Positions 9,547-22,197 of a stretch of 64,000 bases of DNA are shown here, in pieces. The position numbers and the translations under genes were made by a program. The number at the start of each line of letters is the position of its first letter. The stretch's first letter is position 1. The stretch spans positions 558,001-622,000 of the forward strand of contig JAPQWV010000358.1 of assembly GCA_027422505.1 (NCBI GenBank), in the 5' to 3' direction. The notes below the pieces were generated by a model, which had not been told where the DNA came from, made no database searches, and was given only the letters and a program-made list of their open reading frames with translations. Source of the stretch: Craterostigma plantagineum (lineage: Eukaryota; Streptophyta; Magnoliopsida; Lamiales; Linderniaceae).

Positions 9547-12500
9547 TGTAAGGCCCGGGTCCTTGAAAGCTAGTATGGCCAATAAATCGGTGTGCACATA
9601 ATGTGTTTTATATGACTCCGTGTACTTCATGAATCACTTTCATGCCCGCATGACGGCAGAATTTTGTGCATCACATGTGCCTAGGCGAAATTGTGAATAA
9701 TTGTGTGTTAACTACATGCTTATGTGACTTTATTAATTTCATGCATTAATTTCGTGCCTAGGTGATTATATGAATTATGTGCTTACGTGATTAAATATGA
9801 ACTCTTTTTATGCACATTAACTACGTGCCCATGTGACTTTGTGAATATTGCGCGTTAATTATGTGTTTCCGCGATCTTACTCATTTTGTGTAAACAAATA
9901 TGTGCCTAAATAATACATTAATTAATAGGAATTTTTCCAAAACATATAAAGAAGGGAGTTTGGGAAAATAATATTAGTGAGCCAAGGATAGCTATAGTTG
10001 CCATTGGATTGAGTTTAAATCCAAACTTAGACCCAAGATGAGTCATAGGTTTGGTCCAAATATATTATGAGTGGTCCAAGATTTCAAGGCCCAAGTGGAG
10101 CATTTATCTTAGCCCAAACCATTGGAGATGAACTTTAGGAAACAAGCTCCCTTAAAACATGGGATATTCACGTCACCCAAAAGCCCTAGCAACCACACCT
10201 TAAATTATGACTTGAAAGCTTAGTATAGATATTTTCATCTCTCACTGGAACGAAAGTTAGAGAGAGGGAGGGAGAGCTCGAAACTTGACCTAAGAAAGGT
10301 ACGAAGTCGTTGCTAATACTTTTACATTTTGGCTTGAGATTTCATGTTCTACGTCTAAATCTATCATGATTAGGGTGTTAGCATTTTAGCCCACTAAGAA
10401 TATGCATAAAGTAGTGTTCGGATTTTAAGCTTCAGTGTTCATACGATATTCATGGAGTTCTTGAGAAAAGTGCACTTAGATCGATAATTTGGGGATTTGG
10501 GTGTAAAAAAGGTGTTCTTGTAAGCTAGAAATCGTAAAGGGTGAGTTTTGCGAACCCTAAGTTGCGAACTTTAGGTGCCAAATGAGGTTCGCAAATCCAA
10601 AAGGGTCTAAATGCCGCGGTTCCCGAAGTGAGTTCATGAGCTCGCGAAATGGGAGTTTCGCGGGTTGAGCAAGTCGCGAACTCCAAGCCACTTTGCGAAC
10701 CCGTGGAGGTTTGCGGGTTGGAAAGGTTTGCGAACTCAAACCTTTTGCGGGCCCATGCACTTTGCGAACTCAAAGGTAACGAGAACTTCGCGGGTTGAAG
10801 AGCTTTGCGAACCCACTTTGCGAATCCGGGACTTTGCGAACCGAGAGGCAAGAGGCACTTTTGCGAATCCACCTTGCGAACTAGGACAAAGCTTGGGGAG
10901 TCCATGCAAGGTTTGCGAATTGGGAGCACTTCGCGGGCCATGAGAGGTTCACGGGTCATAAGGAGTTCGCAAAGTAGGCAATCAAAGTGGGCAATCAAAG
11001 TGGGCAATCAAAGTAGAACTTGGCGAGTCCATATGCTTTGCGAATTAGGTGAAGGGCTTTAGACTTTGCGAATTGAGTGGGGAATAAAATAATAGTATAC
11101 TAAGTAATTGAATAGACTTAGCTAGGTGTGGTAATTGAATAATAATATATGTCACCATGCACTTCACAAATAAGGAGTATTATAATATTACATGACTCCA
11201 CGAATTGCTAGGAGATAATATTACATGGCTAAGTGAATGGTGAGACATGCAAGGAAAGGCACGAATTACGAGTTAGAAATGTAAACTTGAAGAATTATAT
11301 ATATATGTAGGTTGGCGAATTGTGAGGGGTAATTACTTGGCGAATTAGGCTCACTTCACGGGTCCTATTTCATGAACGGTTAGTAGAGTACGAATTGTAA
11401 TATTTTAAATCGGTGAATTCGCAAAGCAGGAGCGAAGAGTTGGCGAATTAAGCGAGAGTTCGCAAACCTTGATGTTTTGCAAATTGAGAGAGAGGTTAGC
11501 GAACCCGTGTACTTTGCGGGTTGAGTGTGGCGAATCAATTAACACTTCGCGAATTGTAGGCTGAGCGACTTCGTGAACTCGTTAGTGACATACAGGCATG
11601 AAATGTTTCGCGAATCCGGCAAGAGTCACGAGTCATACAATAAATTGTGCAAACTTGCTGAAATACGATAGAACCCGCGAAATACATGCACATAGGGTAA
11701 TTTCACGAACCCCTAGGAAATTCATGTAATATAAGAATTAAATAGGTTAACGAATTAAAATATTTACATATTTAAATATCATTTTATATATATTCCAGCA
11801 CTTAAGAACACGATAACGTAGATAGTATACTGATATTGTAATTTTGTGCCTAAGGTCGAGACTTAGGAAATTCACCAAAACCACTAGCTAACGATCGACG
11901 GACGCCAGGTAAGTGGAGACTACACTTCAACTACAACACATGACTTTTATGTGCATAATTATGTGCCTACGTGCTTTCTTGACAGAATGTGAAGCTTATG
12001 CTACATGTTTTACTTACTATCTATGGTATGACATGCATATGACATGACATGCATATGTACATGATTTCACGACATGACCATGTGCATACACGCTTAGTAT
12101 GACAGTTAGGACACGAGAGCGTGTGTGAGTCAGGATCACCTGCGAGCGATGAATAGTTGCCAACATGGGCATCTGTTATCGATTCCACTGTCGAGGCAAG
12201 ACTCTTCTATGTCACGATGGTGACGCGAAGGCGTCGCCGAGTTACAATTATGATGGGTTAAGAACCCTATGACGGGAAGCGTGACCTGGAGACTGCGACC
12301 CGAGGGAAGACGCGACACCGAGGGTATCTCGGTGTTGGCAACCTCGGAGTGGGCTACCAGCGTAAAGCGCACGTGTGCCAGGCCGCGCTGGGCTAGAAAG
12401 GACACCTTCGGGACCGCATTGGGCTAAAAAGGCGTTATCGGCCTCCCAATGTGGACAGCAATTTGCGTGCTGGGGTTGCCTCCCAATATCCACCGTTGGG

Positions 12501-13294
12501 CCAAAAAGGCGCTATTAGCCTCCCAACGTGGATCGCATTGGGCTAAAAAGGTGCCACAGAGATGAAAAGGGTTGCCTCTCAATGACGATCGCATTGGGCC
12601 AAAAAGGCGACGTTAGCCTCCCAATGTGGATCGTGTTGGGCTAAAAAGGTGCCATGTAGTCAAATGCAAATTGCGAACTAAGGGGTGGCCTCTCAGTGTG
12701 TGTGTACTGTCACTCGTATATACGTATGAAGTTGAATGAGCTCTACGATGGGACGTAGTGAGATGGAAAAGCCGAGGGCCCGGTTACGAGGTGAAAGGGA
12801 AAGTCAAAGGAAAGGGAATGAGGAGAAAAGTGAAGTCTAGAAAAGCATTGACGCGGATGTCATTGCAAAATAGGACACGTGCACTGCATGCATATAGTTT
12901 CTGCTTACTGAGCTCTTTAGCTCACCCTTACGTTATGTGTTGTAGGTCCTTCGGATCACGGTACATGATGGCCTAGCTAGCAAGGCACTCTTTTGAAGCT
13001 TCCGAGCGACTTTTGGGAGTGGTGTGTACGTGGATGATGACCTGTGAGGCCGGGCGCATAGGATCTTTTGCTGCACAAGTTACACAACACATGTAGATAG
13101 AACTCAAATGTAATTAAAAAGTTTGGGAGCATCCTTTTGTCATAGATGTATTCTTTTGACGTGAACAGGAAGACGAAGTTCCTTTACGAAAAAGGAAAAA
13201 TTTCTTCCGCATTTTCGTATCTCTTTTAAGTTATCGCCTCGTTAGACACTTAGGAAACACGCTAGAAATGGTGGCGATGGCTAGGGTCGCTACA
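9547..13294 (+). repeat. 3' LTR of the TR-GAG element
   Basis: A 3,748-bp LTR with the same TGTAAGGCCC...GCTACA ends as the 5' LTR. It lacks about 215 bp present at 5,233-5,455 of the 5' LTR and one 13-bp unit. The hairpin array begins at 12,417. The first 5' LTR base of the large duplication (7,280) corresponds to about 12,937 here. Confidence 0.93.
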
Positions 13295-14604
13295 TCTGCA
13301 AGGGGACTACACGAGCGGTGGCAGTTGTAAAATCATCTTCGGAGCATTTTTATGCAGTTTCTGGGCTGCAAGCCAACTCCACCAAATCCAACATCTACTG
13401 TGCTGGAATCTCTCAAAGAACCTATGATGAAATGCAAGCTTTGTAAGGATTCCAGCGTGGTAGCTACCCAATGAAGTACCTTGGAGACTCGATCACTCCG
13501 ACTAAATGGACCAAAAGTACTTGTCAAATCTTGGTGGATAAAATTGCTGCACGTATAAAGGTATGGGCTACGAGGCTTTTATCTTATGCGGGTAGGAGCT
13601 GCTTAATTAACTCCGTATTACTGTCATGTCATGGCTTTTGGGGTAGTATTTTTGTGTTGCCTAAATCAGTGGTGAAAAAGGTGGATCAGCTATGTAGGGA
13701 GTTTCTATGGAATGGTAGTATAGGTAGCAAATACACAGCTTTGGTACGATGAGAGTTAGTATGTAAACCAAAAAAGGCAGGGGGACTCAACTTAAAAAGT
13801 TGTGAGATTTGGAATAATGCTTTGATTGGGAATCAAATATGGGATATAGCTTCCAAGGCAGATAAACTGTGGGTGAGATGGATGAATGACATTTACTTAA
13901 AAAAATCTGATTTTTGGGACCACAGCCCCCCACCAGACAGTTGTTAGTTTTGGAGAAAAATCAATAAGACCAAATTGTTGTTTCAGAGTGGATATCAACT
14001 GAATAGATGGATGGAGACGAAGAATGGTATCTACACCGCTAATTCGGGGTATAGATGGCTAACAGGGGAGGCAACTCGATGGAGTTTTTGTTCTGTAATT
14101 TGGAACAGGTTGAATGTGCCTAAGCACAGTTTCATCACATGGTTAGTCCTATGGAGAAAGCTGCTTACACTTGACAGAATAAAATCGTGGAACATTTCTG
14201 AGGTAAATCTCCAATGTAGAATGTGTTGTAGCGAGGATGAATCGATCCAACATCTCTTCTTTGAGTGTGTGTTTAGTCAACAAGTAATGGGAATCCTAAC
14301 AAGGTGGATAAAGTCACATCCTGGGCCTGTACAGCTGTCCGCTTGGAGCTATTGGGTCCAGTCCCTCACTCGTAGAAAAAGCACCAGATTCAAGATTGAG
14401 GCAGCTTACGTGGCTGCCATCTAATACCATATTTGGAAGGAAAGGAATCGACGGATCCATGCGATGGAAGGGCGTGCGGGGCAGCCGTCAGATGTCGCCC
14501 ACGCGGCATATCGAGACGTGCGGTGGCGAGTTCCAATCTACTGTAAGTCTCTGAAATCTGCTAAAGATAAGGCGTTTCTAGTTTTTTTTGTCATATTGTC
14601 GTAG
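13295..14604 (+). pseudogene. LINE ORF2 C-terminus: RT thumb and zf-RVT-like domain, with stops
   Basis: The sequence resumes in the RT after the FADD box; the YPMKYLG block (about 13,470) is the conserved RT region after the catalytic motif. The zf-RVT-like region follows (about 13,975-14,424): WNRLNVPKHSFITWLV and CRMCCSEDESIQHLFFEC, whose Cys and His residues form the expected pattern. In-frame stops occur near 13,454, 13,750, 13,945 and 14,422; past the last one the frame stays open to TAG at 14,604, which is the probable original end of ORF2. Decayed, no activity expected. Confidence 0.88.
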
Positions 14605-14720
14605 TTAGTGAGATGTTGATTGATTGAGTTTCTTTGTTCGGATGAATAGGTTTATGTAATGAGTCGGTGTTAAAAACTTGGTGGTGGTAATGAAATTTTC
14701 CTTAAAAAAAAAAAAAAAAA
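13295..14720 (+). mobile_element. LINE, 3' part with poly(A) tail (copy 1)
   Basis: Continuation of the LINE interrupted at 3,661. It holds the RT C-terminus, the zf-RVT-like region, a short 3' UTR and a 17-A tail at 14,704-14,720. The tail is followed by a GAAA-GAAA-GAAA run, possibly extended by slippage. Confidence 0.9.
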
Positions 14721-15568
14721 GAAAGAAAGAAAGTTTTATGATAACCTAAGTAGAAGTTTTCGCATGAGCCCCATACTTTGATAAAGTTTTCGACAAAAGC
14801 CTAAGAGAGAGTAAGAAGTTTTCGATAGACATTTAAATATCAATAGATACTTTCTAAGGAATAATGTTGGGATCTAAAATTCCATATGATAATGATAGAA
14901 AGTCTTTGTACATAGATCCATATTAAAGTTTTCGTGGCCTACTTAAATGTGATATATGTCTATACTAACACATGTATAAATATAATAATAATAATAATAA
15001 TACTAACCTATCAAAGGACATAAACACGTGGAGGCCTTTGAAAATATCAATGAGTATGACAAAGGAAAGGTTTTCTTAACCTTGAGGAAATCGACATCAT
15101 CAGTTATAAAACCTATGAATATACTAGTACGAATTACATATCAAATTGAGACCTTGATGAACTAAGAAAAACGAGAACAGAGGAAATAAGAAACGATCAA
15201 AAACCTTGAACAAAAGCCTAGGCAAATTCTCCAAGGTAAAGAAACTAAACAATGTTTTCATAATATATATATATATATATATCCTGTGTATATACATATG
15301 CATGGTAAGGATTAATAATCATATAAGCAAACGATTAGTTTTAGTATAAGAGCAAGAGTCGAACAAAAGAGAAGGGATTTTTTTAGGCAGACTCAAAACT
15401 ACGAAAGGTAGTAGGTAAGGGAATTATGTTTTCATGCATTACAGATGTAACATATAGGAATAACTACGATCAAGTATAATTAGAGAAATTATGGGAAGCT
15501 TCCATAAGCCTAGGGTGCATATATAGGAAAGATTTTTTATGCCGGCGATTACGGTTGGGGGGGGGGGG
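14721..15568. other. non-coding AT-rich spacer with microsatellites
   Basis: No reading frame of note. It holds a TAA microsatellite (about 14,980-15,002), an AT dinucleotide run (about 15,262-15,282) and a 12-G homopolymer (15,557-15,568). The word GTTTTCG recurs in the first 200 bases. It may be the beginning of the LTR-like block that follows, but no boundary is visible. Confidence 0.5.
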
Positions 15569-17050
15569 TGTCGAGTTTTTTGAAGAAATTTTATTTAAAT
15601 AAATTTCAGTATCTTAATAGATTTTCAACGTATGAGCATTATTAACATATTAAGGATTAAGTGTTCTAAAGTTTTCGGCATTAAGGAATATTTAGTATAT
15701 TAAGGTTTCCAAGACTAAATTTTCGGCCTAACAAAGGAATATTTCGATATTTATATGTTAATGAAGCTTTTGGCATTTATAAAGTTCTCCGGAAATTTGA
15801 AATTTGATGATGTTCTTGAGAAACTAGGGTTTGATCGAAATTTTACAGGTTTTCGACAGAAAGTGTTTTGAGTGTATGACTTTCCGCGTATGGATTAAAT
15901 TCCGAAGAGGATTTAATCATATGAATTTTGATAATTTCTGAATGTATGTTGTTTTGAGGGGTTTAAAGATTTTCGAAAGAAGTGAAAATTGTGAATTTCG
16001 AAAGATTTAATGCATAGTATTTTAAGATTTTCGAAAGGAATTTCGCAAATGATTTCGCAATTCAGGCTGTTTTCGTAAAAGAGTTTTGTGAATTGATTTC
16101 GGGCTGAAATTAGGTTCTCACGGGCCAAATTTTAGAAATTCTCGGGCCAAGTCGATTTTCGAACAAGAAATAGAATCGGGCTTCTCGCGGGCCAAACCTT
16201 TGCGCGGGCCGATGAACTTCACGATTTAAGAATGAGGCCCGGGCTGAAATTGTGTTCTCGCGGGCTGAATATTTTACGAACTAGAGGGAGGTCGGGCTGC
16301 GAATTCTGTTCGCGGGCTGAAACGGGCTTCGCGAATCCTAAAGGATTTATCGAAGTAAAAGCTTTCACGGACTATGTAATATGTCGCGAATTATAGAATA
16401 TGTTCAATATTTTGAAAGATGAATATTTCAGTATTTAATAAATCCGAAAATGCATGCAGTGAACTAAATTAGCGAAGTTGTCAATATAAAGAAAGGTAAA
16501 TGATGTAATTAGAGACATGATTGAGCATAATAGACATGCATATCACGACATATGCACCATATTAGGGATCTCATATTCACCGAACGTAATAATTTTATAG
16601 GTCAAGACCCCGATAAAGACAAGGAAGACGTCGAATAAGCAAACGGAAATATAAGCGTAACTGTGAGTATGATATGCATCATGTGCTCTGTTTCTATGTG
16701 TTTTATGTGCTTATATGCTTTATTAGAATTTATTGATTTATAATTCTATGATGTATGTGTTATATGAATTGACTGGGCTTATATGCCGTAATGTGCTCGT
16801 ATGTGACAAAGGTGATTTGATAGAGTTATTCGATATCTAGAACAAGGATATGGGCATAGCATCTGCATACACGTAATATTGAACAGAGAAACCGTTATGA
16901 CTGCTACGACTACGATGGTACGATACGGATGCTACAGCATACTTCCTTACAAAACGGGGGAAGCTATGGTTACGTCCCTATAAATCGGGGGATGATAGAG
17001 CCCTGGACAGGCACACGTATCCCTACAAATCGGGGTGGGTGGGTGGGGGG
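15569..17050 (+). repeat. direct repeat R1 within LTR-like block
   Basis: Begins TGTCGAG after a G run and is repeated from 17,051, where TGTCGAG again follows a G-rich run (GGTGGGTGGGTGGGGGG). Both units end in the motif CCCTACAAATCGGGG. Starting each unit at a G tract suggests replication slippage or unequal exchange at G-rich sequence. Confidence 0.8.
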
Positions 17051-18682
17051 TGTCGAGTCTTTTGAAGAAATTTTATTTAAATAAATTTCAGTATCTTCAT
17101 AGATAGTTTTCAACGTATGAGCATTATTAGCATATTAAGGATTAAGTGTTCTAAAGTTTTGGCATTAAGGAATATTTGGTACATTAAGGTTTCCAAGAAC
17201 TATATTTTCGGCCTAACAAAGGAATATTTCGATATATATATGTTAATGAAGCTTTTGGCATTTATAAAGTTCTCGGGAAATTTGAAATTTGATGATGTTC
17301 TTGAGAAACTAGGGTTTGATCGAAACTTTCTAGGTTTTCGACAGAAAGTGTTTTGAGTGTATGACTTTCCGCGTATGGATTAAATTCCGAAGAGGATTTA
17401 ATCATATGAATTTTGATAATTTCTGAATATATGTTGCTTTGAGGGGTTTAAAGATTTTCGAAAGAAGTGAAAATTGTGAATTGCGAAAGATTTAATGCAT
17501 AGTATTTTAAGATTTTCGAAAGGAATTTCGCAAATGTTTCGCAATTCAGGCTGTTTTCGTAAAAGAGTTTTGTGAATTGATTTCAGGCTGAAATTAGGTT
17601 CTCACGGGCCAAATTTTAGAAATTCGCGGGCCAAGTCGATTTTCGAACAAGAAATAGAATCGGGCTTCTCGCGGGCCAAACCTTTTTCGTAAAAGAGTTT
17701 TGTGAATTGATTTCGGGCTGAAATTAGGTTCTCACGGGCCAAATTTTAGAAATTCGCGGGCCAAGTCGATTTTCGAACAAGAAATAGAATCGGGCTTCTC
17801 GCGGGCCAAACCTTTGCGCGGGCCGATGAACTTCACGATTTAAGAAATGAGGCCGGGCTGAAATTGTATTCTCGCGGGCTGAATATTTTACGAACTAGAG
17901 AGAGGTCGGCTGCGAATTCTGTTCGCGGGCTGAAACGGGCTTCGCGAATCCTAAAGGATTTCGCGAAGTAAAAGCTTTCACGGACTATGTAATATGTCGC
18001 GAATTATAGAATATGTTGCGGGTCAGATCTGATTTTAGAATCAATTATTTTTGAAAGATGAATATTTCAGTATTTAATAAATCCGAAAATGCATGCAGTG
18101 AACTAAATTAGCGAAGTTGTCAATATCAATATAAAGAAAGGTAAATGATGTAATTAGAGACATGATTGAGCATAATAGACATGCATATCACGACATATGC
18201 ACCATATTAGGGATCTCATATTCACCGAACGTAATAATTTTATAGGTCAAGACCCCGATAAAGACAAGGAAGACGTCGAATAAGCAAACGGAAATATAAG
18301 CGTAACTGTGAGTATGATATGCATCATGTGCTCTGTTTCTATGTGTTTTATGTGCTTATATGCTTTATTAGAATTTATTGATTTATAATTATATGATGTA
18401 TGTGTTATATGAATTGACTGGGCTTATATGCCGTAATGTGCTCGTATGTGACAAAGGTGATTTGATAGAGTTACTCGATATCTAGAACAAGGATATGGGC
18501 ATAGCATCTGCATACACGTAATATTGAACAGTGAAACCGTTATGACTGCTACGACTACGATGGTGCGATACGGATGCTACGGCATACTTCCCTACATAAC
18601 GGGGGAAGCTATGGTTACGTCCCTACAAATCGGGGGATGATAGAGCCCTGTACAGGCACACGTATATCCCTACAAATCGGGG
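17051..18682 (+). repeat. direct repeat R2 within LTR-like block
   Basis: Second copy of R1, about 150 bp longer. The extra length is a 130-bp tandem duplication (17,555-17,684 and 17,685-17,814) and a short insertion near 18,018. The unit CCCTACAAATCGGGG occurs near its end at about 18,621 and 18,668, with a variant at about 18,590. Confidence 0.8.
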
Positions 18683-19387
18683 GATTACAGAATGGTTACA
18701 GAGTCCCATGCATGGGCGCCGACTGGGCTTACAGTACGGTCCAGCCAGTCTATAACGGGAGTATAAAAATAAATGGCCATATAGAAATGCATTTATCTAA
18801 CGATCATTTGAATGACGGTTATATAAAATGGTTACGTGATGGAATTCAAAATTGATTACGTGATGATTATATGATTTGAAGTGTTTACAGTACAAATCGT
18901 CTTTCATCTACGGATCTTATGAACAATGTTTTTATGAACGAAGGATTACAGAATGGGTATATGAAAGAAATGCTATGATATATATGGGACACGATTTTAT
19001 TAATTATTTCAGCTTTATTTATTATATGTCTACGGAATAACATGTTGTTATCATATTCTGAATAGTTGTTTCATAGTGATGTAGATATCTAACAGGAGAC
19101 TAGAGCACATCATGAAAGCATGGATTCAAGGTTGGCCGGCTACGCTCTCCTACTCCCCACAGTTCATCGGTTGCATATAAATTAAGGAACATTCGTAAGA
19201 TTTCGTATGATGCTAAAACAATGACGTGGTACATATGTGTACGTTATGAGTAAAAGGAGATAGACAGATGTACGCTCCCGTATATGTTCGAAAGGAATGG
19301 TTATGAAAAGGAAAGAAAAGCAAAAAATTTTATGGAAAAAAATGTATTACCTGCGCAAATAAAGGAAAAAGGGAGAGGGGCGCTACA

Positions 19388-20215
19388 ATAGAGATCGAGC
19401 GAATCGTATGTTAGGACTCTCCCAGGCCCTTTACTTATAGAAGGTCCTGAAGCGATTAGGGCTGTTCGTTGTTCGGTATACCGACCGAAATTACCGAAAT
19501 ACCGAAATTTCGGTACAAAACCGAACCGAACCGAAAAATTCGGTTCGGTATTCGGTACTTCAAAAAAAAATTCGGTAATTCGGTAAATTCGGTTCGGTAC
19601 TGATTTTGAATTTCGGTAAATTCGGTACCGAATTTCCGAAATTTTAAAAATTAAAATATATTTTATTATATTAATATTGAAAATAAAATATATATTATAT
19701 TAATATATGAATTAGTTTAATTATTATCGAATTTTTTATTACTATTATTTAAATTTCGGTAAATTCGGTAAAACCGAATTTACCGAAATTTTTTTGGTAA
19801 AAACCGAATACCGAACCGAGAAATTCGGTTCGGTATTCGGTATCGACTAGGGTGTACCGAAATTTCGGTTCGGTTCGGTACGGTAGGTACCGAACGAACA
19901 CCCCTAGAAGCGATATAATATGGACAACTCTAAGATACGGTTCCTGCCTATGCGACATGGGATTCACCTTTCCAAGACTATGAGCCCTCAAAGTGAGTTG
20001 GAGCGGAAAGAGATGAATGGAATCCCTTATGCATCTGCAGTGGGTAGCTTGATGTACACGATGATCTGAACGCGACCTGACTTGGCGTACCCTGTGAGCG
20101 TAGTCAGTTGGTTTCAGGCTGACCCTGGTAAGGAACATTGGACAGCAGTCAAGACTATCCTCAAGTACCTCAGACGGACTAAGGATATGATGCTGGTCTA
20201 TGGTAGTAAAATACA
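19388..20215 (+). pseudogene. Ty1/Copia RT-RNase H linker fragment (copy 1), split by a MITE
   Basis: This fragment of a Copia polyprotein covers the region between RT and RNase H: LGLSQALYL before the MITE, then RYNMDNSKIRFLPMRHG, HLSKTMSPQ, PYASAVGSLMY, TRPDLAYPVSVVSWFQ and HWTAVKTILKYLRRTKDM after it. Stops (TAG in the first part, TGA just before TRPD) show it is inactive. The rest of the element is missing on both sides: an LTR-like end abuts at 19,387 and an unrelated non-coding block follows 20,215. A 167-aa frame on the opposite strand is a shadow. Confidence 0.85.
19457..19906. mobile_element. hAT-type MITE with perfect 8-bp TSD (copy 1)
   Basis: A 450-bp element flanked by the exact 8-bp duplication GAAGCGAT (19,449-19,456 and 19,907-19,914). 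Terminal inverted repeats TAGGGCTGTTCGTT and, on the other strand, TAGGGGTGTTCGTT match at 13 of 14 positions. The body is made of TTCGGT/ACCGAA words in inverted arrangement and encodes nothing. Size, TSD length and TIR fit a hAT MITE. It interrupts the Copia reading frame, and removing it with one TSD restores the frame. Confidence 0.92.
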
Positions 20216-22197
20216 ACCTATAAAATAACAACTTATTGGCTCGAGATATCATCTCGGCCCGATCTCGAAAATATCATACCTTAAATAATCGGGCCCAAAA
20301 TCCGCGTAGCGATTTACTCGGCCCGAAACCTTACTCGCCGAACTCTCCCCTAAATTACGCTATGAGTCCCGAAATTTAATTCTTTTCCTTTGAGACCCAA
20401 ATTTTTGGAATTGGTCCCTAATTTACAACAAAATTTTTTTAAAACTCCAATGCCCAAAATTTCCAAATATCACTTAAATTCCTAATTCCGAAATATTTTT
20501 CCGAATTTTGCATTTAAAACTCCAAAATCTCACAATTTATTTTAAAGGACCCGAAAATTTGAAATTTTATTCTCCTCGCCAAGTTGAACATCAAAGTCCC
20601 CGAATATTTTTTAAAAAAATTCAGTTTGGTCCCCGAAGTTTGAAAATTTACACAAAGGACCCCAACCAAATTTTTAATTCTTTCTTCAACACTCGAAACT
20701 TTTGAAAATTTCACAAAGAACTCGAATATTTGAATGACCTCCCAAATTTCACTCTTGTCCCGAGTTTTGTCAAATTCCACCCCACACTCATTATTTTTTT
20801 AAAAATTCATTTTAGACTCCCGAATTTAAAAGAAACCTATGAAACCCTAATTTGCACTAATATCCAAATTTTCCAAATCTAACCAAACTTGCCCTCAAAA
20901 CTCCTAATTCTACTTTCTACTCTTACTTCTTAAGTCTGTCAAGAATCCGAATTTTAGTTCAACATGACCGAGTTTGAAGCTTGAAGATTTATGTCCGAAA
21001 ATCCTAATCCTACCCAAATTTTCTCTATCCTCTTAAATGAAAAGTTCTCTAATCCTAATTTCAAGTGTTCATGGATCTAAAATTCACAAAGCTCATGTTC
21101 CTTAAGCTAGCCGAAACATATTCATAACCAATTAACATAAATTCACGCAAGAAAAAAATCATGAACATAAATATTTAAGGATCGAAAGAAATCATGCAAC
21201 ACGTAAAATTCACGGCATACAACACGTAAAATCTCGTCCCCTAATCTTGTTTACGCATATAGGTGATCTTCACCTACCTTAATTCCGTAGAGAGCTACGT
21301 CAAGGGTTAATTTTTCTCGACCCTAGAATTTTGATCTCGAGCTCGTCCTCGTCCGCGGGCTCCTCCGTCTTCTCCTTCTCTTCTTCCTCTCTTTTTCTTT
21401 CTTTTTCTTTCTTTCCTTCCTCTTCCTTTCTCCCTCGGCCTCTCTCTCTTTTTTTTTCTCACGGTTTCTCTTCTCTTCTCTCTTGGTTCCTTCTCTATTC
21501 TCCTTTATTTATTTATCTTGTCCTCATGTACCTCCATGTGTATTAGGTGATTAGTTGGTTTTGCTCTTGTCCTCAAGCACATGGAGATGACTTGGTTGTT
21601 ATTATTTTATCCTATGGTTCCTAACTCACATGGAGGCATATGTATGGAGGGATATCATGGAGATGCCTCGTGGATTTTTGTCCTCATGCAAGGAGTTCAA
21701 CGTGTGTTATGCTTCTCCTTTTAGGTTCTCTATTTTATTTAATTTATAGATTATTTGTCCATAAGCAAGTAATGAGATGTACTATGGTTTGGATCTTGTC
21801 TTTGTGACGTGTATTAGGTGGTATATGTTAAGTGATTAATTGTAAGAAATTTTGTTTTGTTGTACCAATTTCACACGGGTATTTTCGGCCCTATTAATAA
21901 TTATATATATATATATATTATATTATTATATATATATTTTTACTCAGCTCGGAAAGAAATCGGTGTATGTTCGAAAATCGACTCACACATTCCGAATATT
22001 ATAGAAATAATCCCGTATAAAATTTGCGGGTATTGCAATGAAATTATTTCTGATCAAACTTTAAGGATTGAATCAAAAATAATTCCCGACTGCTTTCGAA
22101 TCAAACGCTACTAACTAATTTGTCACTTGTGTAGCTATTACATTATATTAAATCATCAAAACAACCTAGGAAGATCCTTAATCAACTCATAAAGAAA
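20216..22197. other. non-coding block, possible minus-strand LTR (copy 1)
   Basis: No gene. The text is pyrimidine-biased (CCCAAATTT, CCGAATTTT words), with a CT-rich microsatellite at about 21,355-21,480 and an AT run at 21,901-21,935. Composition resembles a Gypsy LTR read on the minus strand, but no clear TG...CA ends or target duplication were found. Confidence 0.4.

Larger units (their letters stand above)
3662..13294 (+). mobile_element. Non-autonomous Ty3/Gypsy element with gag only (TR-GAG type)
   Basis: A complete nested LTR element of 9,633 bp: 5' LTR, PBS, Gag, PPT, 3' LTR and a 5-bp target duplication. The internal region is only 1.9 kb, smaller than either LTR, and encodes Gag without protease, RT, RNase H or integrase. 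It must therefore borrow pol enzymes from an autonomous relative. The LTR start TGTAAGGCCCGGG, the 3' internal motif before the PPT (GGGGGCGAAATCC) and the Gag type suggest the Tekay/Del chromovirus lineage; this is inference. The two LTRs are nearly identical apart from a deletion of about 215 bp and one 13-bp repeat unit, so the insertion is recent. Confidence 0.9.
15569..19387 (+). repeat. LTR-like non-coding block with internal direct repeats (copy 1)
   Basis: It ends GGGCGCTACA, like the LTR end of the Gypsy element at 7,636, and it is rich in TTTTCG, GCGGGCC and CGGGCTGAA words. It is built from two long direct repeats (15,569-17,050 and 17,051-18,682) plus a unique 3' end. No PBS follows at 19,388; a Copia fragment does. 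A solo or rearranged Gypsy LTR is the best guess, and no coding frame is present. Confidence 0.5.

Noticed and set aside
12758..12976. Basic 72-codon frame (Lys/Arg-rich) and its counterpart at 33,149-33,388
   Set aside because: It lies in the LTR, is not conserved in frame between the LTR copies, and shows no domain.
19749..20252. 167-codon minus-strand frame
   Set aside because: It is antisense to a recognisable Copia fragment and runs through the MITE end.
21331..21546. 71-codon Ser/Phe-rich frame (also 41,752-41,967)
   Set aside because: It is the translation of a CT microsatellite; no other coding signal.
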